Assembly (NCBI RefSeq): GCF_003668875.1
Contig: NZ_RAWM01000020.1
Location: forward strand, 28,228 to 92,227
Length of the DNA stretch: 64,000 nt
Origin: Corallococcus interemptor
GTDB lineage: Bacteria; Myxococcota; Myxococcia; Myxococcales; Myxococcaceae
Direction: 5' to 3'
Part shown: positions 53,430 through 63,977 of the stretch, piece by piece
Numbering within the stretch: the first letter of the stretch is position 1
Layout of the letters: each line of letters starts with the position of its first letter
Translations under genes and position numbers: made by a program
The notes under the pieces: generated by a model
The model's database searches: none
What the model was told of the DNA's origin: nothing
The model's input: only the letters and a program-made list of their open reading frames with translations

Positions 53430-54935
53430 ATGCGACACCCACGAATGGCTCATGCGGGCGTGCTGCTGTTCAGCGTCCTGGCGCTGATGGCCACGGCCCT
53501 GCCGCGCATGGTGGTCGGCTCGCCACAACCGCTGCTGGACGGGCCCCGGGCCTCACCCACGGGGCGGGGCCCGCGCGCCGTGGCCCTGGGCGACTTCGAC
53601 GAGGACGGGCGTCAGGACGTCATCACCGCCAACCACACCGCGGGCACCGTGTCCGTGCTGCGCGGCCTGGGGGACGGGACGTTCGCTGCCGGCATGGAGC
53701 AGTCCACCGGCGCGCTTCCCGGCGCCGTCGCGGTGGGGGACCTCGACGGGGATGGCCACCTGGACGCGGTCACCAGCCACTACGGCGGCACCGTGTCCGT
53801 GCTCCTGGGGCGCGGCGACGGGACGTTCGGCTCGCGGACCGACCACTCCGTGGGCGCGGAGCCCTCGTCCGTGGACGTGGGCGACGTCGACGGTGACGGC
53901 CAGCTGGACGTGGTGACGGCCAACGCGCTGGACGACTCCGTGTCGGTGCTGCTCAACCGGGGCTCGGGCCAGTTCGTGCCCCAGAAGGACGTGGCCACCG
54001 GCACCAACCCGTTCGCGGTCGCGGTGGGTGACGTCAACCACGACGGGAAGGCGGACCTCGTCACCGCGAACTTCGTGGACACGGTGTCGGTGCTGCTCGG
54101 CAACGGGGACGGGACGTTCCAGCCTCGCCGCGACTACGCCACGGGCAACGCGCCCTACTCCATCGCGGTGGAGGACGTGGACCGCGACGGGAAGCTGGAC
54201 CTGGTCACCGCGAACTTCCGGAGCCGGAGCGTGTCCGTGCTGCGCGGCAACGGCACCGGCGCGTTCCCCTCCCGTCAGGACTTCCCCGTGGAGGGCGGGC
54301 CGTACTTCGTCGCGGCCGGCGACTTCGACGGCGACGGGACGCTGGACCTCATCACCGCCAACTCCGCGGAGAACACCGTGTCCCTCCTGCCCGGCCTGGG
54401 CCGTGGCGCCTTCGGCGCGCCCACGCGCCTTCCCACCGGGGATGGGCCCTCGGCGGTGGCGGTGGGGCTCCTGGACGGCGACCTGAAGCCGGACGTCGTC
54501 ACCGCGAATGCCCGGGGCCATGACGTGTCCGTGCTGAGGGCCGCCGCGTCCTCGGACGTGGGGGTGACGCTCACCGCCGTCCCCCGGAAGGGCGGGGCCA
54601 CGCCGCGCCTGGACTACACGCTCACCGTCACGCAGCACGGGCCGGATCCGCTCACCCGCGCCGTCATCACCGTGGCCCTGCCGCCGGGCCTGCTGGCCTC
54701 CACCCGGGACTGCCTGATGACGGCTGGCGCGCTCCAGTGCGAGGTGGGGCCGCTCGCCGTGGGTGACTCCGCCGTCCTGCGGTTCTCCGCGCCGCTGCCG
54801 CGCTCCAGCCTGGGCCTGTCCTACCGCATCACCGCCACCCGGACGCTCAGCGTCCCGGCGGATCCTCACCCGGCCAACGACGTCGCCAGCCAGGACTACG
54901 TGTCCCTGGGTGGGCTCGCGGCGACGTGGTGGTAG
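53430..54935 (+). CDS. Secreted FG-GAP/VCBS beta-propeller protein with DUF11 domain
   Basis: A 501-residue exported protein; the ATG at 53430 (GGGGGAAGG upstream) precedes a hydrophobic signal (AGVLLFSVLALMATAL). Residues about 45-365 are seven FG-GAP repeats of about 46 residues (VGDLDGDGHLDAVTSHYGGT, VEDVDRDGKLDLVTANFRSR), each with a DxDxDG calcium loop, forming an integrin-alpha-like propeller. Residues about 370-490 are a DUF11 beta domain. The end GLAATWW is unusual. Calcium-dependent adhesion or ligand binding at the surface is likely; no enzyme motif. Confidence 0.85.
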   Translation: MRHPRMAHAGVLLFSVLALMATALPRMVVGSPQPLLDGPRASPTGRGPRAVALGDFDEDGRQDVITANHTAGTVSVLRGLGDGTFAAGMEQSTGALPGAVAVGDLDGDGHLDAVTSHYGGTVSVLLGRGDGTFGSRTDHSVGAEPSSVDVGDVDGDGQLDVVTANALDDSVSVLLNRGSGQFVPQKDVATGTNPFAVAVGDVNHDGKADLVTANFVDTVSVLLGNGDGTFQPRRDYATGNAPYSIAVEDVDRDGKLDLVTANFRSRSVSVLRGNGTGAFPSRQDFPVEGGPYFVAAGDFDGDGTLDLITANSAENTVSLLPGLGRGAFGAPTRLPTGDGPSAVAVGLLDGDLKPDVVTANARGHDVSVLRAAASSDVGVTLTAVPRKGGATPRLDYTLTVTQHGPDPLTRAVITVALPPGLLASTRDCLMTAGALQCEVGPLAVGDSAVLRFSAPLPRSSLGLSYRITATRTLSVPADPHPANDVASQDYVSLGGLAATWW

Positions 54936-54941
54936 GGGCTC

Positions 54942-55277
54942 TCAGCGCGAGCGCTTCAGCTTGGACCACATGAGCCCGACGAAGGTGTCGGGGGCGGGCT
55001 CCGCGGTCATCGCCTCTTCGTCCTCGTAGCCGCGCACGGGCGGCGGCAGGGGCTTGGGCGCCACGGGGAACGGCAGGGGCTCCGCGGAGTTCAGCCCCTG
55101 CGCGTGGCGCTCCATCACCTCCGCGAAGGAGCGCCGGGGCGCGTTGCGCTCCGCCACCGGCGCCGCGGCCTCCACCCCCTGGAGGGCCCGGATGCGAAGG
55201 ATGACGTTGGCGCCTTCCGCGCGCGAGATGCCCGTCACCCGCCCGATTGGACCTCGCGGTCCGCGTGCCCGGCTCAT
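54942..55277 (-). CDS. Hypothetical protein, Pro-rich
   Basis: A 111-residue protein from the ATG at 55277 that I do not recognise. The N-terminal third is basic (RARGPRGPIGRVTGISRAEG), the centre is Pro-rich (LPFPVAPKPLPPPV), and the end is amphipathic (TFVGLMWSKLKRSR). No signal or membrane segment. It converges on the FG-GAP gene with a 6-bp gap and is 186 bp from msrBA, divergent. Confidence 0.55.
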   Translation of the reverse strand: MSRARGPRGPIGRVTGISRAEGANVILRIRALQGVEAAAPVAERNAPRRSFAEVMERHAQGLNSAEPLPFPVAPKPLPPPVRGYEDEEAMTAEPAPDTFVGLMWSKLKRSR

Positions 55278-55463
55278 CGGCTGCCTCCCCGGTGGTGGGG
55301 AAACGTAACGCCTCCAGTTCCGGGCGGCCACTGCCCGGCCCTCCGGGAGTCCACGGGACGGCCCGCCCGGCTGGCCGGTGCTCGCGGTAACCGTCCCCGG
55401 GGGTCCCGCGTACTCAGGGAAGAGCGCCCTGTTTCATGACGGCGCCCGGAGGCTTCGCGACCC

Positions 55464-56645
55464 ATGTCTTCCGTCCGTGCAGTGTCCCCTTCCACCCGGC
55501 TGCCCTGGGCCCGCCGGCTGTGGCCCGCCGCGCTGGTGCTGGCCGCCGTGCTCAGCGCCTGCACCGAGGCACGCGGCGCGCCGCCCGGCTCGAAGCCCCA
55601 GGCCACCATGTCCGCTCCGGTGCAGGACGGCCGCAAGTACGCGAAGCCGTCCGACGCGGAGCTGAAGCGCACCCTGTCCCCCCTGGCCTACCAGGTGACG
55701 CAGCACGAGGCCACCGAGCCTCCCTTCCGCAACGCCTTCTGGAACAACCACGAGGAGGGGCTCTACGTCGACGTGGTCAGCGGCGAGCCGCTGTTCTCCT
55801 CGCGCGACAAGTTCGAGTCCGGCACCGGCTGGCCCAGCTTCACCCGCCCGCTGGACAAGGCCCACGTGGTGGAGAAGCGAGACAGCACGCTGGGCATGGA
55901 GCGCGTGGAGGTGCGCTCGAAGGACGGCGACTCGCACCTGGGCCACGTCTTCGAGGACGGGCCGGAGCCCACGGGCCTGCGCTACTGCATCAACTCCGCG
56001 TCGCTGCGCTTCATCCCCGTCAACGAGCTGGCCGCGAAGGGCTATGGCGCGTGGCTGCCGGCGTTCGGCCGCGCGGCCCCGGGTGAGCCCCAGGGCGCGC
56101 TCGCCCCCGCCGCGGGCGCCGTCGTGCTGGCGAAGGCCACGGCCCCCACGGAGGCCACGCGCGAGACGGCGTACCTGGCCGGTGGCTGCTTCTGGGGCAT
56201 GGAGGACATCCTGCGGAAGATCCCGGGCGTCATCGACACGGAGGTTGGCTACACGGGCGGCGCGTTGAGGGGCGCCACCTACGAGGACGTGCACACCGGG
56301 GAGACGGGGCACGCGGAGGCCGTGCGCGTCGTCTTCAACCCGAAGCTGCTGACGTACGAGGCGCTGCTGGAGAAGTGGTTCTTCCGCATGCACGACCCGA
56401 CGACGCTCAACCGCCAGGGCAACGACGTGGGCACTCAGTACCGCTCCGCCATCTTCTACCTGTCGGACGCGCAGCGGCAGACGGCGGAGGCGGTGAAGGC
56501 CCGCGTGAACAAGTCCGGCAAGTGGTCCCGGCCCGTCGTCACGCAGATTGCCGCCGCCGGGGAGTGGGTGCCCGCCGAGGGCTACCACCAGGACTACCTG
56601 GTGAAGAACCCCGGCGGCTACACCTGCCACTACCTGCGGGACTGA
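55464..56645 (+). CDS. msrBA: Exported bifunctional methionine sulfoxide reductase (MsrB-MsrA)
   Basis: A 393-residue fusion with MsrB before MsrA. The signal peptide ends in LSAC, so it is a lipoprotein that repairs oxidised methionine outside the cytoplasm. The MsrB domain (about 55-200) has WPSFTRPLD, the catalytic Cys in [11 protein letters not shown] (Cys175) and no zinc CxxC pairs ([11 protein letters not shown] sits where CxxC is found in zinc forms). The MsrA domain (about 225-393) has [17 protein letters not shown] (Cys242) and ends with YHQDYL. The usual fused order in pathogens is MsrA-MsrB; this is the reverse. Confidence 0.92.
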   Translation: MSSVRAVSPSTRLPWARRLWPAALVLAAVLSACTEARGAPPGSKPQATMSAPVQDGRKYAKPSDAELKRTLSPLAYQVTQHEATEPPFRNAFWNNHEEGLYVDVVSGEPLFSSRDKFESGTGWPSFTRPLDKAHVVEKRDSTLGMERVEVRSKDGDSHLGHVFEDGPEPTGLRYCINSASLRFIPVNELAAKGYGAWLPAFGRAAPGEPQGALAPAAGAVVLAKATAPTEATRETAYLAGGCFWGMEDILRKIPGVIDTEVGYTGGALRGATYEDVHTGETGHAEAVRVVFNPKLLTYEALLEKWFFRMHDPTTLNRQGNDVGTQYRSAIFYLSDAQRQTAEAVKARVNKSGKWSRPVVTQIAAAGEWVPAEGYHQDYLVKNPGGYTCHYLRD

Positions 56646-56652
56646 GGCCCGC

Positions 56653-57912
56653 TCAAGCGCGGTCGTGCACTTCGAACGTCATGCCCGCCTTGCGCAGGCG
56701 CTCCACCAGCACCATGCCCATGGCGGACGCGGGGGTGAGGACACCGCCCCGCTTGGGGGTGTTGTCGAAGGCGAGGCACAGCGCGGACTCCGCCAGCATG
56801 CGCGCCGTGGCCTGGTAGCCCGGGTCTCCGGCTGAAGCGACCTTGCCCTCCACCTTCACGCGCTGGCCGCTCTTGGGTGACTGGCCTTCACCCAAAAGCC
56901 GCACCTCGAAGAGGCCGCGCTCGCGCGCGGTGGCGGACGGGCCCTGGCCCGGCGCGGGCAGCACGTGCTTCTCCAGCAGCTCCCGCACGGGGTCCACGTT
57001 GGACAGGACCATGAAGCCGCCCAGCCCCGCGGTGGTCGCGGCGGCCAGCGCCATGCCCTTGGGCCCGGGCCCGAAGTCGGAGACCTCCGAGTAGAAGAAG
57101 TCGCGTCCCCACGGGTAGCCCAACAGCGCGTTGGAGCGGCGCACGACGCGCGTGTTGACGGAGGCCATCACGAAGGGCGCGGTCCACGTGCCAGTGTCCG
57201 GGCTCTTCTTCACCGTGGCCAGGTCGCGCTCCTCCTTGGTGCCACGGGAGGGCTCGGGGTCCAGGGCGTGGGCGCTGGTGAGCACCTTCTTGAGGGACGG
57301 GTCGGCCTTCACCGCCGCCAGGGTGTCCATCATGCTGGCGATGGTGCCGCCGCTGAAGCCGCCGCGCATGCGCGTCAGGTGGAAGCGCACCTGGTCACAG
57401 TGGCCGCCGTGCTTCTCGCGCATGTAGTCCTGGACCATCAGCGTGCCCAGGTCGGAGGGGATGGAGTCGAAGCCGCAGGTGTGCACGATGCGCGCGCCCG
57501 TCTGCCGCGCCTGGGCCTCGTGCGTGTCGATGGTCTTGCGCATCCACTGCACCTCGCCCGTCAGGTCGCAGTAGTCCGTGCCGGCGCGGACGCACGCGGC
57601 CACCAGCTCGTTGCCGTAGCGCGCGTAGGGGCCCACGGTGGAGATGATGACGCGCGCTCTCGCCACCATCGCGTCCAGCGAGGCCGCGTCCTTCGCGTCC
57701 GCCAGCACCACCGGCAGGTCCGCGAACTCCGGCCGCACCTTCGCCAGCTCCGAGCGGACCTGGTCCAGCTTCGCCTCGTCACGGCCGGCGATGGCCCACT
57801 TCGCCTGGTGGGTGTCCTGCGTGCGCGCCAGGTACTCCGCCACCAGGCGGCCGGTGAATCCCGTGGCACCCCACAGGATGATGTCGAACGCGGGCTTCTT
57901 GTCGTGGGCCAT
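56653..57912 (-). CDS. Saccharopine dehydrogenase-like reductase (trans-acting enoyl reductase type)
   Basis: A 419-residue cytosolic NAD(P)-dependent enzyme from the ATG at 57912. The Rossmann start is FDIILWGATGFTGRLVAEYL. IISTVGPYARYGNELVAACV and GTDYCDLTGEVQWMR follow, as in the saccharopine dehydrogenase-like family, which includes mycobacterial trans-acting enoyl reductases of lipid synthesis. CGFDSIPSDLGTLMVQDYM is another family landmark. The substrate is unknown, with no polyketide genes nearby. Confidence 0.85.
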   Translation of the reverse strand: MAHDKKPAFDIILWGATGFTGRLVAEYLARTQDTHQAKWAIAGRDEAKLDQVRSELAKVRPEFADLPVVLADAKDAASLDAMVARARVIISTVGPYARYGNELVAACVRAGTDYCDLTGEVQWMRKTIDTHEAQARQTGARIVHTCGFDSIPSDLGTLMVQDYMREKHGGHCDQVRFHLTRMRGGFSGGTIASMMDTLAAVKADPSLKKVLTSAHALDPEPSRGTKEERDLATVKKSPDTGTWTAPFVMASVNTRVVRRSNALLGYPWGRDFFYSEVSDFGPGPKGMALAAATTAGLGGFMVLSNVDPVRELLEKHVLPAPGQGPSATARERGLFEVRLLGEGQSPKSGQRVKVEGKVASAGDPGYQATARMLAESALCLAFDNTPKRGGVLTPASAMGMVLVERLRKAGMTFEVHDRA

Positions 57913-57993
57913 GGGGCGGCGCGTAGCCGGACCCTCCATGTGCGCGCAAGCGCGATTGCACCGCGCGTGAACGACCTGTCCGGTGGCCGGGCC

Positions 57994-58119
57994 TCAGGGG
58001 CGCAGCCGCAGCCGGATGGGGCCGCGCGCGGTGGATGGGTCCACCACCCTGCCCCCCTGCACGATGTCCAGCACGCCGCGAGCGACGAGCCTGCGTGCTG
58101 CCTCGCGCACGGGCTCCAT
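57994..58119 (-). pseudogene. DUF3253 C-terminal remnant
   Basis: A 41-residue reading frame too short for most gene callers: MEPVREAARRLVARGVLDIV, then QGGRVVDPSTARGPIRLRLR, P, stop. This is the C-terminal half of DUF3253 proteins (usually about 90 residues). The expected N-terminal half is absent upstream and the ATG has no ribosome-binding site. Confidence 0.6.
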
Positions 58120-58168
58120 GGACGCGCGCCCACTTGCGGCGCCAGGTGATGTCCCGCCGCGCCGGCTT

Positions 58169-59467
<1,299 letters not shown>

Positions 59468-59492
59468 ACGGCTCCCCCTTCACGCCGCTCTC

Positions 59493-60581
59493 TCAGGCCA
59501 CCCGGCCGGACGCGGCCTCCCGTGCATACCGCTCCAGCGTCCGCGCGCGGTGCGCCGCCGTGTGCTCGGCGAGCACCCGCGCCCGGGCCCGCTGGCCCAC
59601 CGCCTGGCGCTCTGACTCCGGCAGCTCGCGCAGGTAGCGCAGCGTCTCCCGCGCGTCGTGCGACACCAGGATTTCGAGCCCCGGCGTGAAGAACGTGTCC
59701 AGCCCCTCCCACGCGTCGCTGATGATGGGCACGCCGCACGCGGCCGCCTCGAACAGCCGCACGCTCGGCGAGTGCCCGGCGCGCACCATGTCCGCGCGGG
59801 TGACGTTCAGGGTGAAACGCTGGGCGGTGTAGAAGGCCGCGTGCTCCGGCGGCGGCAGGTGCTGCACGCGCTCCACGTTGGACGGCCACGCAAGGCCTTC
59901 CGGGTACTGGGGCCCGGCCACGACGAAGCGCCCTTCGGGCCAGCCGCGCGCGGCGTCCAGCATCAACCGCTCCAGCACCGGCTGCCGGTCGTCGCTGTAC
60001 GTGCCCAGGTAGCCCAGGTCCCAGCGCGGCCTTCCCTCGCACGGGCCATACAGCTCCGGATCGCAGGAGCAGTAGAGCGGCCGCGCCGCGGGCGAGCCCA
60101 GCTCCCGTTCAATCCGCTGGAGCGTGGGCCCGCCGGTGAAGGACAGATAGAGCTGGTAGCCGGGCACCTGGTGGGGCGCGAGGTATTCGAAGTCCCCGCG
60201 CTCGAGCTTCGCCAGCGTGACGGGCGTGTCGATGTCGTAGAAGGCCGTGACGCCCTTCGCGGTGCCCTGCACCCACGCGCCCACGTCCACGCCCTGCGGC
60301 ACGTAGGAGCCCACCACCACGAGGTCGGCCTTGCGGACCTCGGAGGTGAAGCGCTCGCGCAGGTCGTCCAGGCTGGCGTACAGCTCCGTGCGCCCGGGCC
60401 AGGTGCCGCCCGGGTCGCGGTGCGCGGCGTACCAGGGCACGTCCCGCTCCAGGAAGAGCACGTCGTGCCCGCGCCGCACCAGCTCCCGCACCAGCGCCCG
60501 GTACGTGGTGGCGTGGCCGTTGCCCCAGCTGGAGGTGATGGACAGCCCCAGGATGACGATGTGCATGCGCGCGAGTTCCAT
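59493..60581 (-). CDS. CgeB-like glycosyltransferase
   Basis: A 362-residue cytosolic glycosyltransferase. The start at 60581 is supported by TGATG overlap with the upstream gene. The N-terminal half is ILGLSITSSWGNGHATTYRA, then LVRRGHDVLFLERDVPWYA. The C-terminal half (DLGYLGTYSDDRQP, LNVTRADMVRAGHSPSVRLF, EAAACGVPIISDAWEGLDTF) is the CgeB / glycosyl transferase 1-like donor domain. Acceptor and sugar are unknown. Spore-coat or surface polysaccharide decoration is the family's usual job. Confidence 0.85.
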   Translation of the reverse strand: MELARMHIVILGLSITSSWGNGHATTYRALVRELVRRGHDVLFLERDVPWYAAHRDPGGTWPGRTELYASLDDLRERFTSEVRKADLVVVGSYVPQGVDVGAWVQGTAKGVTAFYDIDTPVTLAKLERGDFEYLAPHQVPGYQLYLSFTGGPTLQRIERELGSPAARPLYCSCDPELYGPCEGRPRWDLGYLGTYSDDRQPVLERLMLDAARGWPEGRFVVAGPQYPEGLAWPSNVERVQHLPPPEHAAFYTAQRFTLNVTRADMVRAGHSPSVRLFEAAACGVPIISDAWEGLDTFFTPGLEILVSHDARETLRYLRELPESERQAVGQRARARVLAEHTAAHRARTLERYAREAASGRVA

Positions 60582-61681
60582 CACACCGGTCCTCCCCAGG
60601 CCGGGGCGCGGTAGCCCAGCGCCGCCTCCACCTCCAGCGCGCGGTGCGCGTACGTGTGCCCGGCCAGCACGCGCCGCAGCGCCGCCTGCCCCATGCGCCG
60701 GGCGTCCTCCGGGGTGAGGCGCTTCACGTGCTCGGCGACCTCTTCTCCGGAGTGGGCCACCAGGACCTCGCGGCCGGGCTCCAGGAACTGCTCCACGCCC
60801 TCGAAGGCGTCGGTGATGAGGCAGGCGCCCGCGCCCGCGGCCTCGAAGACGCGCGTGGCCGGTGAGAAGCCGAAGCGGGCCATGCTGTCGCGGTGGATGT
60901 TGAGCACCGCGCGCGCCGAGCAGTTCAGCGCGTTGTGGTCCTGCGTGTAGACGTGGCCCAGGCGCACGACGTTGGCGGGCACGACGCGGTCCTCCCAGCC
61001 GCTGCCGCCCAGGAGCAGGCGGGACTGGGGCAGCGCCTCCGCGGCCTTGAGGAAGAAGGCGTCCACGCGCGCCTCGCGGTCCGGCAGCCGGTTGCCCAGG
61101 AAGGCCAGGTCGCCGGCGAAGCGCGGCTCGGGCGGCACGGGGTGGTGCGTGTCCGGATCCAGCGCGTTGTAGATGGGCACGCACTGCTTCGCGCCCAGCT
61201 CGCGGTACGCGTTCACCACCGGCGCGCCGCCGCCGTACGTGAGGATGTGGTCGTAGCGCGGGATGAGCGGGCGGAAGAGGTCCTTCGCGTCCTTCGCCAC
61301 GCGCTCCAGCGTGGCGGGCGCGTCCACGTCCCAGAACACCACCTGCGTGCCGGAGCGGCGCAACTCCAGCACCTGCGCCTCCAGGTACGCGTCGAAGGTG
61401 CCCACGCCGCTGGCCTTCACCACCACGTCCACGCCGAAGGCGTCGTCCAGGCACTCGTCCACGGAGCCCCGGTCGTTGGAATAGACGACGACGCGGGCCC
61501 AGTCCGGGTCCTGCAGGTCGCGGTGCTGCTGCCGGCCGTAGGCGTCCGGTTCATAGAAGGTGACGTGGTGTCCGCGCGCGTGCAGGGCGCGGATGAGGCC
61601 CCGGTAGTAGGTGGCCGCGCCGTTCCAGTAGGCGGACACCAGGCTCGAACCAAAGAAGGCGATGCGCAGGCCGTGGCTCAT
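60581..61681 (-). CDS. CgeB-like glycosyltransferase
   Basis: A 366-residue protein of the same family as its downstream neighbour. It starts at 61681 within the stop of the preceding gene (ATGA). IAFFGSSLVSAYWNGAATYY and LIRALHARGHHVTFYEPDAY begin the protein, FLGNRLPDREARV is the linker strand, and LNIHRDSMARFGFSPATRVF with EAAGAGACLITDAFEGVEQF is the donor site. It resembles its neighbours only partly, so this is an old divergence, not a recent copy. Confidence 0.85.
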   Translation of the reverse strand: MSHGLRIAFFGSSLVSAYWNGAATYYRGLIRALHARGHHVTFYEPDAYGRQQHRDLQDPDWARVVVYSNDRGSVDECLDDAFGVDVVVKASGVGTFDAYLEAQVLELRRSGTQVVFWDVDAPATLERVAKDAKDLFRPLIPRYDHILTYGGGAPVVNAYRELGAKQCVPIYNALDPDTHHPVPPEPRFAGDLAFLGNRLPDREARVDAFFLKAAEALPQSRLLLGGSGWEDRVVPANVVRLGHVYTQDHNALNCSARAVLNIHRDSMARFGFSPATRVFEAAGAGACLITDAFEGVEQFLEPGREVLVAHSGEEVAEHVKRLTPEDARRMGQAALRRVLAGHTYAHRALEVEAALGYRAPAWGGPV

Positions 61682-62817
61682 GCGGGGACCCTTTCGGAGG
61701 ACAGCGGATGGAGCACGTCGGAGGACATGCCCAGGGACTGGCAGATGCCCAGCAGGGCCTCCACGCGGTGCGCGCAGGTGTGGCGCGACAGGACCGTGCG
61801 CAGGCCGGCCTCCGCGAAGGCGTGCCGCATCTCCCGGTCCGCGATGAGCGCGGCCAGGTGGCGCCGCATCTCCGCTCCGTCTCGGGCGACGAGGTAGTCC
61901 CGGCCCGCGGTGAACAGTCCCTCCGAGTCCTCCCAGGGGGCGGACACCAGCGGGATGCCGCACGCCAGCGCCTCGAAGGGGCGGATGGTGGGGATGCCGG
62001 GCAGCCGCGTGGCGTAGGGACGCCGGGGGATGTGCACGGTGACGCGCGCCTGGGAGAAGGCCAGCGGCACGCGGTGGTTGGGCAACCAGCCGGCGTACTC
62101 GATGCCCGCGTCGAAGAGGGCTCGCAGGGCGGGGGCGGGATAGCGCACGCCGTGCACCCGCGCCGTCAGGTCCAGCGTGCGCACCGGCTCCAGCAGGAAC
62201 TCCTCCAGCTCCTTCGTGCGCTCGTCGTCGCCCCAGTTGCCGACCCAGACCAGGTCCCGGACCTCGCGGTTGCGCGGGTGCGGGTGGAACACGCGCACGT
62301 CGGCGGCCTCGTGCCAGGTCCACGCGTGCTGCGTCCAGCCCTTCTCCAGGTAGAGGTCCCGGAGCACGTCTCCGAAGGCGAGCACGCCGTCGTACTGGGA
62401 CAGGTCGTAGCCGGCCATTCCTTCGGGCGTCGTGACGCCCCGGTGGTGGGTGTCATGGAAGAGGAGCCGGAAGCGGCCGCCGTCGCGGCGGTGCTCCCCG
62501 ATGCGGCGCACCAGGTCCGGCGGGGTCCACTCATGCACCAGCACCAGGTCCGCGCCGTCGAGCACGGCCTCCAGGTCCAGCGCGTTGGGGACGTAGCGCT
62601 CCGGGCGCACGTGCGGGTAGTGGACGCGGACCTCGTTGAGGGCGGCCAGGCCGAGGGGCTCCTCCAGGAGGTTCTGGAAGCTCCACGCGTCCGCGGGTTC
62701 GAGCACGCGCACGGAGTGGCCTCGCGAGGACAGCTCTGACACCACGCCGCGCAGGAAGTGGGCGTTGCCGTGGTTCCAGTCGGACAGCAGGGAGTGGCAG
62801 AAGAGGATGACACGCAT
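61678..62817 (-). CDS. CgeB-like glycosyltransferase
   Basis: A 379-residue protein. VILFCHSLLSDWNHGNAHFL and VVSELSSRGHSVRVLEPADA form the first domain, and GIPTIRPFEALACGIPLVSA with PWEDSEGLFTAGRDYLV the second. LVWVGNWGDDERTKELEEFL marks the start of the donor half. It overlaps the next gene by ATGA, so three CgeB-type proteins are made from one coupled message. Confidence 0.85.
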   Translation of the reverse strand: MRVILFCHSLLSDWNHGNAHFLRGVVSELSSRGHSVRVLEPADAWSFQNLLEEPLGLAALNEVRVHYPHVRPERYVPNALDLEAVLDGADLVLVHEWTPPDLVRRIGEHRRDGGRFRLLFHDTHHRGVTTPEGMAGYDLSQYDGVLAFGDVLRDLYLEKGWTQHAWTWHEAADVRVFHPHPRNREVRDLVWVGNWGDDERTKELEEFLLEPVRTLDLTARVHGVRYPAPALRALFDAGIEYAGWLPNHRVPLAFSQARVTVHIPRRPYATRLPGIPTIRPFEALACGIPLVSAPWEDSEGLFTAGRDYLVARDGAEMRRHLAALIADREMRHAFAEAGLRTVLSRHTCAHRVEALLGICQSLGMSSDVLHPLSSERVPA

Positions 62818-62840
62818 GGGTGGTGGGACTCCTCGGTTCG

Positions 62841-63977
62841 TCAGGACACTCGGCGTTCGGGCCGGAGCAGGCCCGCGTAGAGTTGGAGGTACGCCTCCAC
62901 CATCCGCTCGGAGGTGAAGGTGAGCGCGCGCTGGCGGCCCCGCGCCGCCAGGGATTCGCGCTCCGTGGGGTGGCTCATGAGGAAGCGCAGGGTCCGTGCC
63001 AGGGCCCGGGGATCATCCGGCGGCACGAAGCGCGCGGCGTCTCCCCAGACCTCACGCAGGCTGGGGATGTCACCCAGCACCAGCGCGCACCCGGCGAGCG
63101 CGGCCTCCAGCGCGGACAGGCCGAAGGGCTCATAGCGCGCGGGCAGCGCGTACACGGACGCGCGCGCCATCCACCGTGCGAGCACGGGAGGCGGAAGGTG
63201 GCCCAGGGGCCGGGTGCTCCGCGTCGTCGCGACCGCGCCGTTGCCTGGCGGGGTGGCGTCTCCCGCGACATGGATGGGGAACGGAAGCTCCTGTGCGGCG
63301 GCCTCCAGCGCGGTCAGGTTCTTCGCTTCGTCCCACAGCCGTCCCGCCGCGAGCACGAAGGGTTCCTTGGTGGCGGGCACGAAGTCCTCCGCGCGCCGAG
63401 CGTTGGGGATGATCCGCGCGTCGGGGAGCGCGCCGTAGTGCCGCCGGACGGCCTCCAGCATGGCCCGCGTGGGCGCCACCACGACGGAGGCCGCGTGGAG
63501 CCCCTTCGCCACCTCCGCGCGGTAGCGCTCGTAGCGCTCTGGCGCGGGCTCGCGCTTCACCGCCTCCCACCAGGAGAGGACGCACGAGTGCGCCACCACC
63601 AGCACCGGTGCACGAAATGGCAGCGCGCCATGGCAGTAGCCGTTGAGGTGCACCACGTCCGGCGACAGCCGGGCCTCCAGCTCCAGCAGCCACTCACCCG
63701 CGGCGCGCACGTCGTCCCAGGGCGCGTCCATCCACTCCAGCCGCCAGGTGCTCTCGTGCACCGTGAGCCCCATCAGCGCTTGTGCCTCCTGCCACTGACT
63801 GGAGGACAGCGGCGCGCCCATCGTGGCCAGCTCCACGCGCACGCCCCGGGCACAGAGCGCGCGGCACAGCTCCAGCGCGTAGGACCAGACGCCCCCCACC
63901 GTGTCGGCGGTCATCAACACCCGGCGCACGGGCGGCGGTGGCCGCGCGGCCTCAGGGGTGGACGTCGATGGCTTCAA
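62841..63977 (-). CDS. Glycosyltransferase family 4-like (GT-B)
   Basis: A 378-residue GT-B enzyme. An N-terminal acceptor half (VLMTADTVGGVWSYALELCR) is followed by VVAHSCVLSWWEAVKRE, AAGRLWDEAKNLTALEAAA, and the donor motif YALPARYEPFGLSALEAALA with the E-x7-E glutamates (EPFGLSALE). It lies 23 bp upstream of the first CgeB-type gene. The right edge of the window is 23 bp before its start, so its own promoter is not visible. Confidence 0.88.
   Translation of the reverse strand: MKPSTSTPEAARPPPPVRRVLMTADTVGGVWSYALELCRALCARGVRVELATMGAPLSSSQWQEAQALMGLTVHESTWRLEWMDAPWDDVRAAGEWLLELEARLSPDVVHLNGYCHGALPFRAPVLVVAHSCVLSWWEAVKREPAPERYERYRAEVAKGLHAASVVVAPTRAMLEAVRRHYGALPDARIIPNARRAEDFVPATKEPFVLAAGRLWDEAKNLTALEAAAQELPFPIHVAGDATPPGNGAVATTRSTRPLGHLPPPVLARWMARASVYALPARYEPFGLSALEAALAGCALVLGDIPSLREVWGDAARFVPPDDPRALARTLRFLMSHPTERESLAARGRQRALTFTSERMVEAYLQLYAGLLRPERRVS

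Noticed and set aside
57974..57993. A seventh copy of the palindromic repeat (ACCTGTCCGGTGGCCGGGCC)
   Set aside because: Only about two thirds of the positions match and the arms no longer pair; could be chance in GC-rich sequence.
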